64,000 nucleotides of DNA, taken from assembly GCF_002964575.1 (NCBI RefSeq), contig NZ_POQQ01000076.1, positions 28,591-92,590 of the forward strand, given 5' to 3'. Shown here in pieces: positions 57,504 through 64,000 of this stretch. Below the pieces are notes generated by a model that saw only the letters and a list, made by a program, of their open reading frames with translations, was not told the DNA's origin and did no database searches. The DNA is from Streptococcus suis. Lineage in GTDB: Bacteria > Bacillota > Bacilli > Lactobacillales > Streptococcaceae. Each line of letters begins with the position of its first letter. Position 1 is the first letter of the stretch. Position numbers and translations under genes: made by a program.

Positions 57504-57944
57504 ATGTATAGTCGTAATGAAAATGAATTGATTGCCATTGGTGAGCGAATTGGCAAGGCTTGTAAAGTTAACCATGTGCTAGTCCTATCAGGTGACCTGG
57601 GGGCTGGAAAAACCACCCTGACCAAGGGACTGGCCAAGGGCTTAGAGATTGAACAGATGATTAAAAGTCCTACCTATACGATTGTCCGAGAGTATGAGGG
57701 GCGTATGCCACTCTATCATCTGGATGTTTATCGGATTGGTGATGACCCAGATTCCATTGACCTGGATGATTTTCTCTATGGTGGTGGTGTGACGGTTATC
57801 GAATGGGGCGAATTGTTGGATGCCAGTCTGTTGGATGATTATTTGCTCATTCGGATTGAGAAAGAGGCTGACGGCCGTCGTCTGACCTTTGAAGCCCATG
57901 GGTCTGCCAGTCAAGTCTTAGCTGAGGAAATAGTACATGACTAA
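57504..57944 (+). CDS. tsaE: tRNA t6A biosynthesis ATPase TsaE
   Basis: A 146-residue ATPase of the TsaBDE complex making threonylcarbamoyl-adenosine at tRNA position 37. Walker A is LSGDLGAGKTTLTKG; the later YHLDVYRI and VIEWGE motifs are diagnostic. ATG 57504 (MYSRNENELIAIGE) gives the family length. Earlier in-frame ATGs (57444, 57468, 57495) lie in or before the promoter. With the strong promoter ending at 57496 the mRNA would have almost no leader. Overlaps the GNAT gene by eight bases. Confidence 0.92.
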   Translation: MYSRNENELIAIGERIGKACKVNHVLVLSGDLGAGKTTLTKGLAKGLEIEQMIKSPTYTIVREYEGRMPLYHLDVYRIGDDPDSIDLDDFLYGGGVTVIEWGELLDASLLDDYLLIRIEKEADGRRLTFEAHGSASQVLAEEIVHD

Positions 57945-58464
57945 GAAGGAAATTTATTTTAGCGAAGCTGAACCAGCTGATGCGGTAGCCTTTATTGATT
58001 TTATGAATCAAGTGGCTAGGGAAACGGACTATCTGGTCATGGATGAAACAGGTTTTCGTTTTAGCCCTGAAGAAATGGAAAGGATTTTTGAAGCGAGCAT
58101 TGAAAATCCTGGTGAACTGTGCTTGCTGGCCAAAGTTGGTTCAGAAGTGATTGGTGCCATCTCTGTCAAGTCCTCTAAGCAGTTTCGGATCAGCCATATT
58201 GGAAATATTTTCATTGCGATAAAGAAAGAGTATTGGGGACACGGCTTGGGTACCATTTTGCTAGACGAGGTTATTGAGTGGGCTCAGGAAATGGAGGTGC
58301 TCAAACGTCTTGAATTAACCGTTCAGGTGCGCAATCAAGCAGCAGTCCGCCTCTATCAGAAGATGGGTTTTGTGATTGAAGGGACCCTGGTGAGAGGGGC
58401 TAGAACAGATGAAGGGGAATGGCTTGACCTCTATTACATGGGCAAGCTGATTGGTGAAGTATGA
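57937..58464 (+). CDS. GNAT-family N-acetyltransferase
   Basis: A 175-residue acetyltransferase. The acetyl-CoA loop lies in FIAIKKEYWGHGLGTILLDEVIEWA (core GHGLGT) and motif B in NQAAVRLYQKMGFVIEGT, as in RimI/RimJ-like and diamine acetyltransferase-like enzymes. The substrate is unknown. It sits between tsaE and an LCP gene, overlapping both, a conserved streptococcal order. Confidence 0.88.
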   Translation: MTKKEIYFSEAEPADAVAFIDFMNQVARETDYLVMDETGFRFSPEEMERIFEASIENPGELCLLAKVGSEVIGAISVKSSKQFRISHIGNIFIAIKKEYWGHGLGTILLDEVIEWAQEMEVLKRLELTVQVRNQAAVRLYQKMGFVIEGTLVRGARTDEGEWLDLYYMGKLIGEV

Positions 58465-59693
58465 CAATTGGAAAAAAAATAGTCTTGATGTCTTTGGCAA
58501 TAGTAGCCCTCACGCTTGGAGCTGGTTTTGCCTATGGAATTAGTTTATTGAACTTTTCAACAGATGCGATTTCCAAAACATTTAAGCAGCTAGATGGAGA
58601 AGAAGAAATCACTCCTATTGATGCGACGGAGCCCCTGACGATTCTCTTGATGGGGGTAGATATGGATCAGGCTACTCGTGGCGGTGCTTGGGAAGAAGGT
58701 CGTAGCGATTCCATGATCTTGGTGACAGTCAATCCTAAGACCAAGGAAACCACTATGATGAGTTTGACACGTGACATCATGGTGGAGATCGCTGAAGCTA
58801 ATGGGGAATCAACTGGAACGGTGGAGAAACTCAATCATTCCTATAGCTACGGTCAGGCTCCTATGGCGATTGCCACTATTGAGAAGATGATGGATATTGA
58901 CATTGATCGTTACATCGAAATCAATATGGATGGTCTGGTCGAGCTGGTTGATGCGGTTGGTGGGATCGAGGTCAATAATACACTAGGTTTTCCAATATCG
59001 ATTTCGGAGTATGAGCCAGCCTATACGGCTATTGTTCCAACAGGTAAACGTCTGGTGAATGGCGATCAAGCTCTTGTTTACGCCCGGATGCGCTACGATG
59101 ATCCAGAAGGAGATATTGGTCGTCAACGCCGTCAGCGTGAAGTTATTACGGCTATCGTCAAGAAATTGCTGCAACTAGATGGCTTCACCCAGTACAAGAA
59201 GATTTTAACAGCCATTTCCAATCATATGCGGACGGATATTGAAATCAGTACAGCAACCATTCCAAGTCTTTTGGGCTATAAGGATTCCATTAGGAATTTA
59301 CATTCCTATCAATTAAGAGGGATTGATGAGCTTGTTGAAGAGGTTTACTACCAGTTGCCTCCGACCCAGCATTTGCTGGAGATGCAAAATGTCTTGAAAA
59401 CGTCTATTGGTTTGGATGAAGTGACAGAACTTACCACCAATGTAAAGGTTTATGAGGGGCAGATGGGCTTGCCTACTACCATCAATGTTTATAATGCTTA
59501 TACAGATTTACTAGAACTTGAGGCCAATCCTTTGGCGGAGGCTGTAGATATTGAGGCCTTTACGGGAACATCTGCCAGTGATTTGCCAGAAGGGACAGCG
59601 AGTTCAGGCTCTCTTCCATCGGTTTCTGCTGAAACTGGAGAATCTGGAACAACTGAGGTTGGAACAGAAACGCAAACAGAAGAAGGACAATAA
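58461..59693 (+). CDS. LytR-CpsA-Psr family cell-wall glycopolymer ligase (BrpA-like)
   Basis: A 410-residue membrane-anchored enzyme. One N-terminal helix (about 7-29) is followed by the extracellular LCP domain: TILLMGVDMD, GRSDSMILVTVNPKT, TRDIMVEI, and the NMDGLVELVDAVGGI core. LCP proteins attach teichoic acids or capsule/rhamnose polymers from undecaprenyl carriers to peptidoglycan. The C-terminal 50 residues are Ser/Thr/Glu-rich and probably disordered. The start overlaps the GNAT stop. The tsaE-GNAT-LCP order resembles the brpA locus of streptococci. Confidence 0.92.
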   Translation: MTIGKKIVLMSLAIVALTLGAGFAYGISLLNFSTDAISKTFKQLDGEEEITPIDATEPLTILLMGVDMDQATRGGAWEEGRSDSMILVTVNPKTKETTMMSLTRDIMVEIAEANGESTGTVEKLNHSYSYGQAPMAIATIEKMMDIDIDRYIEINMDGLVELVDAVGGIEVNNTLGFPISISEYEPAYTAIVPTGKRLVNGDQALVYARMRYDDPEGDIGRQRRQREVITAIVKKLLQLDGFTQYKKILTAISNHMRTDIEISTATIPSLLGYKDSIRNLHSYQLRGIDELVEEVYYQLPPTQHLLEMQNVLKTSIGLDEVTELTTNVKVYEGQMGLPTTINVYNAYTDLLELEANPLAEAVDIEAFTGTSASDLPEGTASSGSLPSVSAETGESGTTEVGTETQTEEGQ

Positions 59694-59727
59694 AAAAATG
59701 AGGTTGGATTTCCAATCTCATTTTTCA
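59694..59727. terminator. Bidirectional terminator between convergent genes
   Basis: AAAAATGAGGTTGG pairs with CCAATCTCATTTTT around ATTT; T-runs on both strands serve the LCP gene and the leftward gene at 59734. Confidence 0.9.
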
Positions 59728-59733
59728 TTAACT

Positions 59734-60027
59734 TTAGTTTTCTTTTTTATATTTTTCAACTATTTTTTGGATTTCATCTAGATTTCCTGAGATATTTTGC
59801 TGGTAAACACGACTTTTATATTGTAAATCGGCTGCCAAATCCTGTAAAGGCTTTTGGAAACTTTGAATAATCTCGAGTTGGTCTTGGATATTTCTTCTAC
59901 TTGCTTCCATATCCGTCACTAGTTGCTTGGTATCCTTGACTTCTTTGGCGATTTTTTCTCGGTTTGAAATGGCTAGATAGGTAGCACTAGCAGCGGATAG
60001 GGTTAAGAGGAGGTGGCGAAGTTTCAT
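59734..60027 (-). CDS. Small membrane-anchored coiled-coil protein
   Basis: A 97-residue protein with an N-terminal hydrophobic segment (LRHLLLTLSAASATYLAIS) and then a charged, heptad-like helix to the end. It recalls YtxH-like small stress proteins, but I cannot assign a family. It begins one base after the hit stop, so it is co-transcribed with hit. Confidence 0.75.
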   Translation of the reverse strand: MKLRHLLLTLSAASATYLAISNREKIAKEVKDTKQLVTDMEASRRNIQDQLEIIQSFQKPLQDLAADLQYKSRVYQQNISGNLDEIQKIVEKYKKEN

Positions 60028-60028
60028 C

Positions 60029-60442
60029 TTATTCTCCTAGATAGAGGTCTTGAGCCAAATTGGCTAGGGCAGGGAAATCGGGTTCATTGGCCTTAAATTG
60101 AATGTCCAGACCATCACTCTTGTCAAAACGTGGCAGGAGGTGGATATGGGTGTGAAAAACTGTTTGTCCAGCTGCTTCTTCATTGTTGTTGACAATATTT
60201 AAACCGCAAGCCCCCAATTTTTCCTTCAGTTGACGGGCAATAGCTGGAACGACAGTAAAGAGTTGTCCAGCTGCCTCGGCGTCCATATCTAAGACATTAC
60301 GATAGTGTTTTTTGGGAATGACTAGGGTATGTCCCTTGGTGACCTGAGTAATGTCTAGGAAAGCTAGAACTTGGTCATCTTCATAGACCTTGGAAGCTGG
60401 GATTTCTCCAGCTACAATTTTACAAAAAATACAATCTGACAT
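60029..60442 (-). CDS. hit: HIT-family nucleotide-binding hydrolase
   Basis: A 137-residue histidine-triad protein. The N-terminal CIFCKIVAGEIPA and the HxHxH active site in VFHTHIHLLPR identify the family, which hydrolyses AMP-linked substrates such as AMP-lysine or dinucleoside polyphosphates. AAAGAGGG precedes the ATG. Divergent from ecsAB, the classic hit-ecs arrangement of Firmicutes. Confidence 0.95.
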   Translation of the reverse strand: MSDCIFCKIVAGEIPASKVYEDDQVLAFLDITQVTKGHTLVIPKKHYRNVLDMDAEAAGQLFTVVPAIARQLKEKLGACGLNIVNNNEEAAGQTVFHTHIHLLPRFDKSDGLDIQFKANEPDFPALANLAQDLYLGE

Positions 60443-60466
60443 AATACGCCCTCTTTCTAGGATTTC

Positions 60467-60485
60467 TGTTATAATAATTATATCA
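60467..60485. promoter_or_regulatory. Overlapping divergent promoters of hit and ecsAB
   Basis: Plus strand: extended TGT plus TATAAT (60470-60475) for ecsA. Minus strand: extended TGA plus TATAAT (60477-60482) for hit. The two -10 boxes are one base apart, so only one polymerase could sit here at a time. Confidence 0.7.
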
Positions 60486-60503
60486 AATTATAGGAATAAA
60501 TGT

Positions 60504-61238
60504 ATGTTAGAAGTTAAAAATGTCACAGGGGGCTATGTCAATATCCCTGTCTTGAAAGATGTTACCTTCACGGTTGAAAATGGTCAATTGGTTGGCTTGA
60601 TTGGTCTAAATGGTGCTGGTAAATCAACCACTATCAAGGAAATCATCGGGCTCTTGACTCCTTACCAAGGGCAAATTTTGATTGATGGTCAAGGTCTTTC
60701 TCAGGGAGCAGAAAGCTATCGGAAAAAGATTGGCTTTATCCCAGAAACACCTAGTTTATACGAGGAGTTGACACTAAAAGAGCACTTGGAAGTGGTGGCA
60801 ATGGCTTACGATTTGCCATGGGAAGCTGCTTGGGAGAGAATCGAGAGATTGCTGAAAATCTTCCGGTTGGACGAGAAGTTAGACTGGTATCCGGTCAATT
60901 TCTCTAAGGGAATGAAGCAGAAGGTCATGATTATCTGTGCTTTTATGGTGGAGCCAAGTTTATTGATTGTTGATGAGCCTTTTTTGGGCTTGGATCCAGT
61001 AGCTATTGCGGATTTGATTGCTCTCTTGGAGGAGGAAAAGGCAAGGGGAACTTCTATTCTCATGTCCACCCATGTCTTGGATTCGGCGGAAAAAATGTGT
61101 GATTCTTTTGTGATTTTGCATCAAGGACAGGTGCGAGCGACAGGGAATTTGGCGGACTTGCAGAGCCAATTTGGCATGGCAGGTGCTAGTCTGAATGATA
61201 TTTACCTAGCCTTGACCCAAGAAGGAGCAGTTGGATGA
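60504..61238 (+). CDS. ecsA: ABC transporter ATPase EcsA
   Basis: A 244-residue ATPase. Walker A GLNGAGKST, signature FSKGMKQK (a variant of the usual LSGGQ), Walker B LLIVDEPFLGLDP, switch STHVLD. EcsAB affects protein secretion and intramembrane proteolysis in Bacillus and peptide export in some cocci. Start ATG 60504 has TAGGA upstream; the longer frame from 60390 overlaps the divergent promoters and hit. Overlaps ecsB by four bases. Confidence 0.92.
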   Translation: MLEVKNVTGGYVNIPVLKDVTFTVENGQLVGLIGLNGAGKSTTIKEIIGLLTPYQGQILIDGQGLSQGAESYRKKIGFIPETPSLYEELTLKEHLEVVAMAYDLPWEAAWERIERLLKIFRLDEKLDWYPVNFSKGMKQKVMIICAFMVEPSLLIVDEPFLGLDPVAIADLIALLEEEKARGTSILMSTHVLDSAEKMCDSFVILHQGQVRATGNLADLQSQFGMAGASLNDIYLALTQEGAVG

Positions 61239-62272
61239 AAGCATTGTTCCAAAAACGCAGACGTGATTTTATAGAACGGTGTTCCAAGTACCTGCGCTAT
61301 GTTCTGAATGACCATTTTGTCTTGGTTCTCATGGTCTTTTTTGGCTTCTTGAGTTTGCAGTATCGACAACTCTTGATAGCTTTTCCTGAAAATACCTGGC
61401 CCATTATTCTGATTGTTCTTGCTATCAGTTTCTTGATCTTGTTTTCTAGCAGCATTGCCACCTATTTGGAGGAAGCAGATCAGGTATTTCTACTGACAAA
61501 AGAAAAGGAAGTCTTAGAAGAACTAGCTGCTGCAAGTCGTCGTTCATACCTGCTCTGGTCTGGACTACAGGTCTTAGTCCAGCTCCTGCTCTTGCCCATT
61601 TATCTGAAATTGGGTTTGGCCGTTTGGATGGTGGTTGTTTATATAGTGGTCTTGCTTGTTGCCAAATATTTTCTAGTAAAATACCAGCTAGCAACCTACC
61701 AGCAACAAGGTGTTTTGAACTGGTCGACAGCCATTCAGGATGAGCAGAAGAGAAAACAGACTATCCTGCGTTTCTTTGCCCTTTTTACGACAGTTAAGGG
61801 GATTAGCACGAGCGTCAAGCCGAGAAAGTATCTGGACGGCATCTTAGGTTTAGTAACTTCGCATCAGATGTGGTTCAACTTATATTTGCGGGCTTTTTTA
61901 CGGGCAGGAGATTATTTGGGTCTGACCCTGCGTTTAGTCTTTTTGGCCCTTTTATCCCTGATTGCTATTGAAGAGGCGTGGCTCTCTCTTGGTCTGGTTT
62001 TAGTATTTCATTATTTGCTCCTCTTTCAGCTGTTGGGGCTCTACAAGCACTATGATTACCAGTACCTAATTCAGCTTTATCCTTTGGATATAAAAGCTAA
62101 AGTGAAAGATTTTCAGCACTTGCTTCGGGTTATTTTATATGGGCTCTTAGTCGTGGAAACGGTAGTCGCTCTGCTATTTATCCAAGAAAAAATCATGGTA
62201 GCCATTTTACCAATCGTATCTATTTTTCTACATGAAGTTTATTTACCGATAAAATTGAAAAAAATTGATTGA
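61235..62272 (+). CDS. ecsB: ABC transporter permease EcsB
   Basis: A 345-residue membrane protein with about eight helices in pairs and a basic N-terminus (FQKRRRDFIERCSKYLRY). It is the membrane partner of EcsA. The stop overlaps the -35 box of the ccrZ promoter. Confidence 0.9.
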   Translation: MKALFQKRRRDFIERCSKYLRYVLNDHFVLVLMVFFGFLSLQYRQLLIAFPENTWPIILIVLAISFLILFSSSIATYLEEADQVFLLTKEKEVLEELAAASRRSYLLWSGLQVLVQLLLLPIYLKLGLAVWMVVVYIVVLLVAKYFLVKYQLATYQQQGVLNWSTAIQDEQKRKQTILRFFALFTTVKGISTSVKPRKYLDGILGLVTSHQMWFNLYLRAFLRAGDYLGLTLRLVFLALLSLIAIEEAWLSLGLVLVFHYLLLFQLLGLYKHYDYQYLIQLYPLDIKAKVKDFQHLLRVILYGLLVVETVVALLFIQEKIMVAILPIVSIFLHEVYLPIKLKKID

Positions 62273-62297
62273 CTAAATAGCTGAAAATTAGTAAAAT
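62269..62297 (+). promoter_or_regulatory. Promoter of ccrZ-trmB
   Basis: TTGACT (62269-62274), 17 bp, TAAAAT (62292-62297). The -35 overlaps the ecsB stop codon. Confidence 0.78.
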
Positions 62298-62325
62298 AGT
62301 AAAGAATTTTTAAAGGAGGTAAGGC

Positions 62326-63120
62326 ATGCAGTTTGATACCAGTGGGCTACAGTTACAGTCTATCGCAGGAAATAGTGGCAAAGCGTTTAAGGGCCTACGG
62401 TCAGACGGAACGCAAGTCTTTGTAAAATATGAAATGCCTCCCATTGTTTCTGCACTGGCTCGTGAACAAATCACACCACCTGTTTTGTCTGCAAATCGGG
62501 AGGTAGGTATGGGGCACCGTGTGGAGCAGGAGTGGCTCAACGGTCGTACCTTGAAGCGCCATGATATGACTAGCAAGCAGGTTCGACAAATTTTAGTGCG
62601 TATGCACTTTTCACGGATTTTACTTAACCAGGCCCTTCAAATGAATTATACTTATATGGAGCCGAGGGATTTGGTTCGTCGTTGGCAAGAAGAAGTGCCA
62701 CCGATTTTGCTTCAAAATTCTTATTTGCAATCCGTGTGTCAGGATTTGTTGAACACTGTACCTAGATTTCGTCAGGAACTAGCTACCTTTGTTCATGGTG
62801 ATTTGCACCATAGCAACTGGGTTGAAACGACTTCAGGTTTCATTTATCTGACGGATTGGGAAACGGCCTGTGTGACCGACCGTATGGTCGATGTGGCCTA
62901 TATTTTGACCCACTACATTCCCCGTCAGGCTTGGGAAGAATGGCTTCGTGCCTATGGCTATAAGTACAATCAGACAGTTTTGAACAAGATTTATTGGTAT
63001 GGTCAGTTGGCCTACCTCAATCAAATTGCCAAGCATGTTGAGAGTTACAATACCTTGGCGGCTAATAGAGAAATTTACGCTCTGCGTCAATTCCGCCAGA
63101 GTTTTTATAGGGAAGTATGA
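62326..63120 (+). CDS. ccrZ: Cell-cycle regulator CcrZ (aminoglycoside phosphotransferase-like fold)
   Basis: A 264-residue kinase-like protein. The catalytic loop is [13 protein letters not shown] and the metal motif is YLTDWETA, as in choline/aminoglycoside kinases. In S. pneumoniae the equivalent gene between ecs and trmB encodes CcrZ, which couples division to replication initiation by DnaA. AAAGGAGGT precedes the ATG. Overlaps trmB by four bases. The name rests on synteny and fold. Confidence 0.87.
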   Translation: MQFDTSGLQLQSIAGNSGKAFKGLRSDGTQVFVKYEMPPIVSALAREQITPPVLSANREVGMGHRVEQEWLNGRTLKRHDMTSKQVRQILVRMHFSRILLNQALQMNYTYMEPRDLVRRWQEEVPPILLQNSYLQSVCQDLLNTVPRFRQELATFVHGDLHHSNWVETTSGFIYLTDWETACVTDRMVDVAYILTHYIPRQAWEEWLRAYGYKYNQTVLNKIYWYGQLAYLNQIAKHVESYNTLAANREIYALRQFRQSFYREV

Positions 63121-63752
63121 GAGTTAGAAATCGTAAGGGAGCCAGTGAGCTCCTAGCAAATAATCCCCAGTATGTTATCTCCAATCCAGAGGAGTGCAAG
63201 GGGAGATGGGCTGAAATTTTTGGAAATGATAACCCCATTCATATCGAGGTTGGGTCTGGGAAAGGTCGTTTTGTAACAGGAATGGCTGCACAAAATCCAG
63301 ATATTAACTACATCGGTATTGATATTCAGATGACGGTTTTGAGTTATGCCTTGGACCGAGTTTTAGAAGCTGGTTTACCAAATATCAAACTCTTGCAGGT
63401 GGATGGTTCTAGTTTGACCAATTATTTTGCCCCTGCGGAAATTGATCAGCTCTATCTAAACTTTTCTGATCCATGGCCTAAGAAACGCCATGAGAAACGC
63501 CGCTTGACCTACAAGTCCTTCTTGGATACCTATAAGGAAATCCTACCTGAAAACGGGGAAATTCATTTCAAGACGGACAACCGTGGTCTATTTGAATATA
63601 GCTTGGCTAGCTTTTCCCAATACGGCATGGTTTTGAAGCAGGTCTGGCTAGACCTACATGCTGATGGTTTGGAAGGCAATGTTATGACAGAGTATGAGGA
63701 AAAATTCTCAAACAAGGGTCAGGTTATCTATCGTGTGGAAGCGCGATTTTAA
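63117..63752 (+). CDS. trmB: tRNA (guanine-N7-)-methyltransferase
   Basis: A 211-residue SAM-dependent methyltransferase making m7G46 in tRNA. The SAM loop is [11 protein letters not shown], and the substrate motif is [18 protein letters not shown]. Length and N-terminus ([20 protein letters not shown]) are typical. Translation is coupled to ccrZ. Confidence 0.96.
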   Translation: MRVRNRKGASELLANNPQYVISNPEECKGRWAEIFGNDNPIHIEVGSGKGRFVTGMAAQNPDINYIGIDIQMTVLSYALDRVLEAGLPNIKLLQVDGSSLTNYFAPAEIDQLYLNFSDPWPKKRHEKRRLTYKSFLDTYKEILPENGEIHFKTDNRGLFEYSLASFSQYGMVLKQVWLDLHADGLEGNVMTEYEEKFSNKGQVIYRVEARF

Positions 63753-63762
63753 TAAGATAAGC

Positions 63763-63796
63763 AAATAAGGAATCCAGGTGGGCTCCTTATTTTTGT
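63763..63796 (+). terminator. Terminator after trmB
   Basis: AAATAAGGA/TCCTTATTT with a 12-base loop and trailing T. Confidence 0.88.
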
Positions 63797-63967
63797 TTTG
63801 TGAGATGGACGAAGTATTAGAAAGAGGTTTTTAATGTACGATCTAACAATTAACAGAGAGATTGACTAGGTTAATGTTGTTTGTATGAAGGTGAACAGTA
63901 TCTAGCTGGAAATATGATTATTTGGTATAACCAAGTGATAAAATTTTATAAAATATTGTCTTTTACC

Positions 63968-64000
63968 TTGACAAAAATGGTCGGGGGGGGGGGGGATACT
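63968..64000 (+). promoter_or_regulatory. Possible phase-variable promoter with a G13 spacer tract
   Basis: A consensus -35 TTGACA (63968-63973) is followed by a run of 13 G (63983-63995) and then ATACT at the window edge, a candidate -10 (GATACT at 63995-64000). The spacer as read is 21 bp, too long for good activity; loss of four G would give 17. The controlled gene lies outside the window. The stretch 63797-63967 shows no gene. Confidence 0.6.

Overview
The window is low-GC Firmicute DNA from a Streptococcus. Gene content and order (dnaJ; mecA-rgpG; sufCDSUB; hit/ecsAB; ccrZ-trmB; a secY2/asp/secA2 locus) and an LPNTG surface protein with an SIRK signal peptide fit Streptococcus suis or a close relative. 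The species call is inference from gene content and style, not a database match. I saw no rRNA, tRNA, CRISPR array or prophage.

Layout. 1-5.5 kb: end of an unknown small gene, an unusual hairpin-rich leader, dnaJ, an amidase, an amino-acid ABC binding protein plus permease, and a PNPOx-like protein. 5.5-24.8 kb: a surface glycoprotein and accessory Sec locus. It runs gtf3, a 745-bp intergenic region with a G10 tract and a structured leader, a 1934-residue MucBP-repeat LPXTG adhesin, an IS200-type insertion, then secY2-asp1-asp2-asp3-secA2-gtfA-gtfB-asp4. 24.8-36.5 kb: a MIP18-like Fe-S factor, ilvD, a small envelope operon (GT2/GtrA, phosphodiester glycosidase, membrane protein), and ilvB-ilvN-ilvC-ilvA. 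An 11-unit array of hairpin repeats lies between ilvC and ilvA. 36.5-49.2 kb: glutamine-type ABC transporter, uppP, mecA-rgpG, suf operon, a 132-bp tandem repeat, and dacA. 49.4-55.2 kb: an oligopeptide transporter. 55.3-64 kb: yloU-fakA, tsaE-GNAT-LCP, hit/ecsAB divergent pair, ccrZ-trmB. At the right edge a consensus -35 box is followed by a G13 run.

How the genes work together. Gtf3, GtfA/GtfB, Asp1-4, SecY2 and SecA2 form a glycosylation and export machine normally dedicated to a serine-rich repeat adhesin. No such protein is in the window; the surface protein inside the locus is a MucBP protein with a YSIRK-type signal peptide and two Ser/Thr/Ala-rich stretches. The branched-chain amino-acid genes and the peptide transporter share CodY-like operators (one perfect match at ilvB, one single-mismatch site at oppD), suggesting a common nutrient-limitation response.

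The least explained DNA is non-coding: the related leader elements in front of dnaJ and sufB, the two hairpin repeat arrays (33.4-34.0 kb and 47.5-47.8 kb), the structured adhesin leader, and the two long G tracts.
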